Part shown: one piece after another, positions 6,593 through 9,199 of the stretch
How the letters are laid out: each line of letters starts with the position of its first letter
How positions within the stretch are numbered: the stretch's first letter is position 1
Assembly: GCA_002452555.1 (NCBI GenBank)
Contig: DKER01000060.1
Location: 7,472-16,670 of the forward strand
Source: Fidelibacterota bacterium UBA6817
GTDB taxonomy: Bacteria; Fidelibacterota; Fidelibacteria; Fidelibacterales; Fidelibacteraceae
Length of the DNA stretch: 9,199 nucleotides
Direction: 5' to 3'
Translations under genes and position numbers: made by a program
Notes under the pieces: model-generated
Told to the model about the DNA's origin: nothing
Databases searched by the model: none
Seen by the model: the letters and a program-made list of their open reading frames with translations, nothing else

Positions 6593-7153
6593 TTATTCTT
6601 CTGTTTTGATCTCTTCCCCGGCAGGATTGACTTCAGGATCAGTCTTTTCTGGTTCAACATCAATCACGTCAGGCGTTTCTTCCTTGGCTGTCTTCACGGC
6701 TGCTTGTTTTTCACTTTTCTTACTGTCCTTAACAGCATCTGCTTTTTTACCCGCTGCTTTCTTTGATGATTTCTTCTTTTTATCTGTATCGGATCCCACC
6801 ATATCCACGAGTTGGATCAAGACCACTTTAGCCGCATCATTGGGTCTGCGTCCCAGTTTGAGAATGCGTGTATAGCCGCCTTCGCGATTCAAATAGACGG
6901 GGGCAATATCTTCAAACAAAATTTTAATTGCTTCTTTATTCCGTAAAACGGCAAATGCAAGCCGTCTGTAATGCGTAGTATCATTTTTGGCATATGAAAT
7001 GAGTCTTTCTACTACCCGCCGTACTTCTTTGGCTTTTGCATCCGTTGTTTTAATCTGTTTGTGAAGGATCAATGAAGCAGCCATGTTTGAAAGCATTGCT
7101 TTTCTGTGACTGCTGGTGCGTCCTAATTTACGTCCTTTTTTTTCATGTCTCAT
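6593..7153 (-). CDS. rplQ: 50S ribosomal protein L17 (bL17) with long charged C-terminal extension
   Basis: A large-subunit ribosomal protein near the peptide exit tunnel. Residues 1-118 are a complete bL17: MRHEKKGRKLGR start, SHRKAMLSNM, TTDAKAKEVRRVVERLI, GGYTRILKLGRRPNDAAKV. The usual protein is about 115-130 residues; this one has 186. The extra tail splits by charge: lysine/alanine-rich at about 125-155 and aspartate/glutamate/proline-rich at about 157-186. It looks disordered. Longer bL17 tails are known in Bacteroidota and relatives, so this is a lineage trait rather than a fusion to a domain. The start is fixed by the conserved N-terminus, although the Shine-Dalgarno signal is weak. 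It sits 11 nt after rpoA in the alpha operon, and the next gene begins 2 nt after its stop. Confidence 0.97.
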   Translation of the reverse strand: MRHEKKGRKLGRTSSHRKAMLSNMAASLILHKQIKTTDAKAKEVRRVVERLISYAKNDTTHYRRLAFAVLRNKEAIKILFEDIAPVYLNREGGYTRILKLGRRPNDAAKVVLIQLVDMVGSDTDKKKKSSKKAAGKKADAVKDSKKSEKQAAVKTAKEETPDVIDVEPEKTDPEVNPAGEEIKTEE

Positions 7154-7164
7154 ATTTGTTCACT

Positions 7165-8148
7165 TCACTTCTTGGTTGTTTCTTTAACATAATCGGAAAT
7201 TTCCATACCGAATCTAAGTCCCAGTTCATCCAATTTTTCAATCAGTTCATTCAGAGACTTACGGCCGAAATTTTTAAAACGGAGCATCTCGTTTTCTTCT
7301 TTGGAAACAAGATCAGCAATCGTTTTAATTTCTGCTGCTTGCAGACAGTTGTACGAGCGTACGGAGAGTTCCAGTTCGTCAATACTCCGCATAAGCTGTT
7401 TTTTAATCCGCATTTTGTCTTCGTCTATCTGTTGTTCCGGTTCAATTACATCTGTAGACTGGAGTCCAAAGAATGGTTTTATATGATCCACAAGAAGTTT
7501 GGATGAATAGGAAACCGTATCTTGCGGTGACATAGTTCCGTCCGTTGTAACTTCAAGGACAAGTTTTTCCAGGTCATCTTTAATACCGGACTGGAGTTTT
7601 TCTACAAAGAAGTTGACTTTCACAATCGGAGAAAAGATTGAATCGATCCAGATAGTATCCAGGGGGGCATCAGCGGTTTTATTGTTTTCGGCGGGAAAAT
7701 ATCCCCGGCCTCTTCCAATCCACAGATCGAGAGTGAGACTTCTGTCTTCTTCGATAGTCAGGATGTGCTGATCCGGATTCATAATTTCCACGTTGGGATT
7801 ACCGCCGCTAAGCATACCGGCATTTATTTCTGCAGGTCCCTGCAACTTAAGAGTCAGTCTGACGGGTTTTGAATTGGCAAGACGAACCCTTACTTTTTTC
7901 AGGTTTAAAATAATCAGGGTTACGTCTTCAATCACGCCATCAATCGTGGAGAACTCATGGAGCACACCTTCAATACGGAGGGCTGTAATGGCTGCACCCG
8001 GAATTGAAGAAAGAAGTATTCTACGCAGCGCATTCCCGATCGTAATTCCGAAACCGCGTTCCAGGGGTTCAAGAATAAAACGTCCGAATCGCTCGTTTTT
8101 TACTTCTTCATCAATTTTTATTCTTTCAGGTATTTGAAAATTAGGCAT
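7165..8148 (-). CDS. rpoA: DNA-directed RNA polymerase subunit alpha
   Basis: Complete alpha subunit, 327 residues, normal length. Its dimer is the scaffold for assembly of RNA polymerase. The N-terminal domain (about 1-225) contains the GFGITIGNALRRILLSS segment; Arg43 corresponds to the E. coli assembly residue Arg45. A flexible linker (about 226-252) leads to the C-terminal domain (about 255-318), with LSVRSYNCL (Arg264, Asn267 and Cys268 matching E. coli Arg265, Asn268 and Cys269, the UP-element DNA contacts) and NFGRKSL (Gly295 and Lys297 matching Gly296 and Lys298). DNA binding by this domain is therefore expected to be intact. The start is ATG at 8148 with AGAGG about 9 nt upstream, 19 nt after rpsD. 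Confidence 0.99.
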   Translation of the reverse strand: MPNFQIPERIKIDEEVKNERFGRFILEPLERGFGITIGNALRRILLSSIPGAAITALRIEGVLHEFSTIDGVIEDVTLIILNLKKVRVRLANSKPVRLTLKLQGPAEINAGMLSGGNPNVEIMNPDQHILTIEEDRSLTLDLWIGRGRGYFPAENNKTADAPLDTIWIDSIFSPIVKVNFFVEKLQSGIKDDLEKLVLEVTTDGTMSPQDTVSYSSKLLVDHIKPFFGLQSTDVIEPEQQIDEDKMRIKKQLMRSIDELELSVRSYNCLQAAEIKTIADLVSKEENEMLRFKNFGRKSLNELIEKLDELGLRFGMEISDYVKETTKK

Positions 8149-8167
8149 ATCTCATTACCTCTATAGT

Positions 8168-8779
8168 TTATTTGGAATACAACTCGACAACCAACTGTTC
8201 ATTAAAATCCTGCGGAATTTCTTCACGTTCAGGTATATGCAGAATTTCTCCGGTCAATTTGGCCTTGTCTAGTTTTAACCAGTTCAATGTATTTTCTCCA
8301 CGTATTTTTTTAACCGACTCGAGAATGACATCCAACCGTTTGCTTTTATCTCTGATTTTAATTACGTCACCTGATTTCAGCTGGTAGGAGGGAATATTCA
8401 CACATTCATCATTCACAAGGACATGTTTATGGGAGATGAGCTGTCTGGCAGCCCGGCGTGTCGGGGAAAAACCAAGACGGAATACAACATTATCCAGACG
8501 GGATTCAAGCATTCTCATAAGGTTATCACCGGTTTTTCCTTCCTGTCTGTCAGCTTTTTTAAAATAGTTTCTGAACTGACGTTCCAGAACGCCGTACGTA
8601 TATTTAATCCGTTGTTTTTCACGCATTTGAATACCGTATTCGGACAGACGGCGTCTTTGAGTCGGACCATGTTCTCCCGGAGGATAATTCTTTTTAAGGT
8701 TGGAGAACTTGGGAGATTCAAACGCTGCATATTCCAAACGACGACAAATCTTGCCTCTGGGGCCTCGATATCTTGCCAT
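8168..8779 (-). CDS. rpsD: 30S ribosomal protein S4 (uS4), zinc-free form
   Basis: Primary 16S rRNA-binding protein of the small subunit, 203 residues, normal length. The N-terminus MARYRGPRGKICRRLE and the NYPPGEHG segment (31-38) are typical. The S4 RNA-binding domain runs from about 91 (LESRLDNVVFRLGF) to about 155. Only one cysteine (Cys12) is present in the N-terminal region instead of the four-cysteine cluster, so this is the zinc-independent version. In E. coli, S4 represses the alpha operon through the rpsM leader; that leader is outside this window, so regulation cannot be judged here. The start is ATG at 8779 with AGGAG at 8790-8786, overlapping the rpsK stop codon; the gap after rpsK is 9 nt. 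Confidence 0.99.
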   Translation of the reverse strand: MARYRGPRGKICRRLEYAAFESPKFSNLKKNYPPGEHGPTQRRRLSEYGIQMREKQRIKYTYGVLERQFRNYFKKADRQEGKTGDNLMRMLESRLDNVVFRLGFSPTRRAARQLISHKHVLVNDECVNIPSYQLKSGDVIKIRDKSKRLDVILESVKKIRGENTLNWLKLDKAKLTGEILHIPEREEIPQDFNEQLVVELYSK

Positions 8780-8788
8780 AAATAACTC

Positions 8789-9184
8789 CTACACTCTTCG
8801 GCGTTTTGGTGGACGGCATCCATTATGGGGAATGGGTGTTACATCCTTGATAGCGGTCACTTCAAGTCCGGCTGCTGAAAGGGATCTGATTGCCATTTCA
8901 CGTCCTCCGCCGGGACCTTTAACCCGGACTTCCACACGCAATAACCCGGCATCCATCGCTTCTTTAGCAGCTATCTCAGCAGCTTGTCCAGCTGCAAAGG
9001 GTGTACTTTTCCTGGAGCCTTTAAAACCGGCACGGCCGGCTGTAGCCCAGGATATGGCATTGCCATATTGATCAGCCAGAGTAATAACAGTATTGTTATA
9101 GCTGGCTTTAATAAAAGCTATCCCCTCAGGATCAACTTTTAATTTACGTTTTCTTTTTCTTGCAACTTGCTGTTTCTTTGCCAA
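8789..9184 (-). CDS. rpsK: 30S ribosomal protein S11 (uS11)
   Basis: Small-subunit platform protein, 131 residues, normal length. A basic N-terminal tail (AKKQQVARKRKRKLK) precedes the conserved core: ASYNNTVIT, GNAISWATAG, GFKGSRKSTPFAAGQAA, VRVKGPGGGRE and the invariant end IPHNGCRPPKRRRV. Asn121-Gly122 corresponds to the Asn119-Gly pair that is converted to isoaspartate in E. coli S11. The start codon is TTG (9184-9182), not ATG. It gives the expected MAKK-type N-terminus and has GGAG at 9194-9191. The gene is complete but its upstream neighbour (rpsM by the usual order) is outside the window. It is followed closely by rpsD. Confidence 0.98.
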   Translation of the reverse strand: MAKKQQVARKRKRKLKVDPEGIAFIKASYNNTVITLADQYGNAISWATAGRAGFKGSRKSTPFAAGQAAEIAAKEAMDAGLLRVEVRVKGPGGGREMAIRSLSAAGLEVTAIKDVTPIPHNGCRPPKRRRV

Positions 9185-9190
9185 TTTCGA

Positions 9191-9194
9191 CTCC
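9191..9194 (-). promoter_or_regulatory. Shine-Dalgarno site supporting the TTG start of rpsK
   Basis: The message reads GGAGTCGAAATTG: GGAG lies 6 nt before the TTG at 9184-9182. No alternative ATG or GTG exists in frame within the few bases left in the window, and the resulting N-terminus matches the family, so TTG is accepted. Confidence 0.6.
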
Positions 9195-9199
9195 GATAC

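Noticed and set aside
6640..6780. Repetitive-looking AAG/GCA-rich stretch, considered as a DNA repeat or recombination site
   Set aside because: It encodes the Lys/Ala/Glu-rich tail of L17 and has no regular repeat unit; the low complexity is explained by the protein.
7072..7506. A 144-codon plus-strand frame spanning the rpoA/rplQ junction, rich in Phe and hydrophobic residues
   Set aside because: The hydrophobicity results from reading Lys/Glu-rich genes on the opposite strand. Both sense genes are unmistakable, so this is a shadow.
8515..8823. A 102-codon minus-strand frame overlapping rpsD and rpsK
   Set aside because: It is an out-of-frame reading of two essential, fully conserved ribosomal genes, with no family resemblance.

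Overview
The window reads as a chromosomal segment of a bacterium from, or close to, the Fibrobacterota-Chlorobiota-Bacteroidota (FCB) group. Candidate lineages such as Marinimicrobia, Calditrichota or KSB1-like bacteria would fit. The main pointer is a large secreted beta-propeller protein ending in a FlgD/type IX-secretion-like C-terminal domain with a PorZ-like layout. A lysine/glutamate-rich extension on ribosomal protein L17 and a SPOR-domain envelope protein agree with this. Base composition looks moderately AT-rich by eye (not computed). Lineage is an inference. All genes lie on the minus strand, so the story runs from high to low coordinates.

9184-6593: the distal part of the alpha ribosomal operon in classical order, rpsK (uS11), rpsD (uS4), rpoA (RNA polymerase alpha) and rplQ (bL17). 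The genes are tightly packed and most have visible Shine-Dalgarno (SD) sequences. 6590-4210: the operon does not end at rplQ. Two nucleotides after its stop comes a secreted glycoside-hydrolase-like protein (GHL10/DUF187). Its stop overlaps the GTG start of hutI (imidazolonepropionase, histidine degradation). No terminator is visible between rplQ and hutI.

4209-3430: a 60-nt gap with a candidate promoter and a perfect 10-bp palindrome leads into a two-gene cassette. It encodes a small secreted protein of unknown function and a 75-residue two-helix membrane protein resembling DUF350. The cassette is closed by a clear intrinsic terminator. 3382-134: a secreted SPOR-domain protein, then the approximately 790-residue PorZ-like propeller protein. 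Both look like cell-envelope proteins. 133-1: an intergenic region, then the first 12 codons of a gene running off the left edge. Its peptide matches the start of alanyl-tRNA synthetase (alaS).

The window is therefore a housekeeping core (translation and transcription) with envelope and catabolic genes attached downstream. I see no RNA gene, insertion sequence, CRISPR array, prophage or defence gene, and no evidence of a wholly new system. The items most worth a second look are the extension of the alpha operon into a secreted hydrolase and a lone hutI, the PorZ-like protein, and the small secreted/DUF350 pair.
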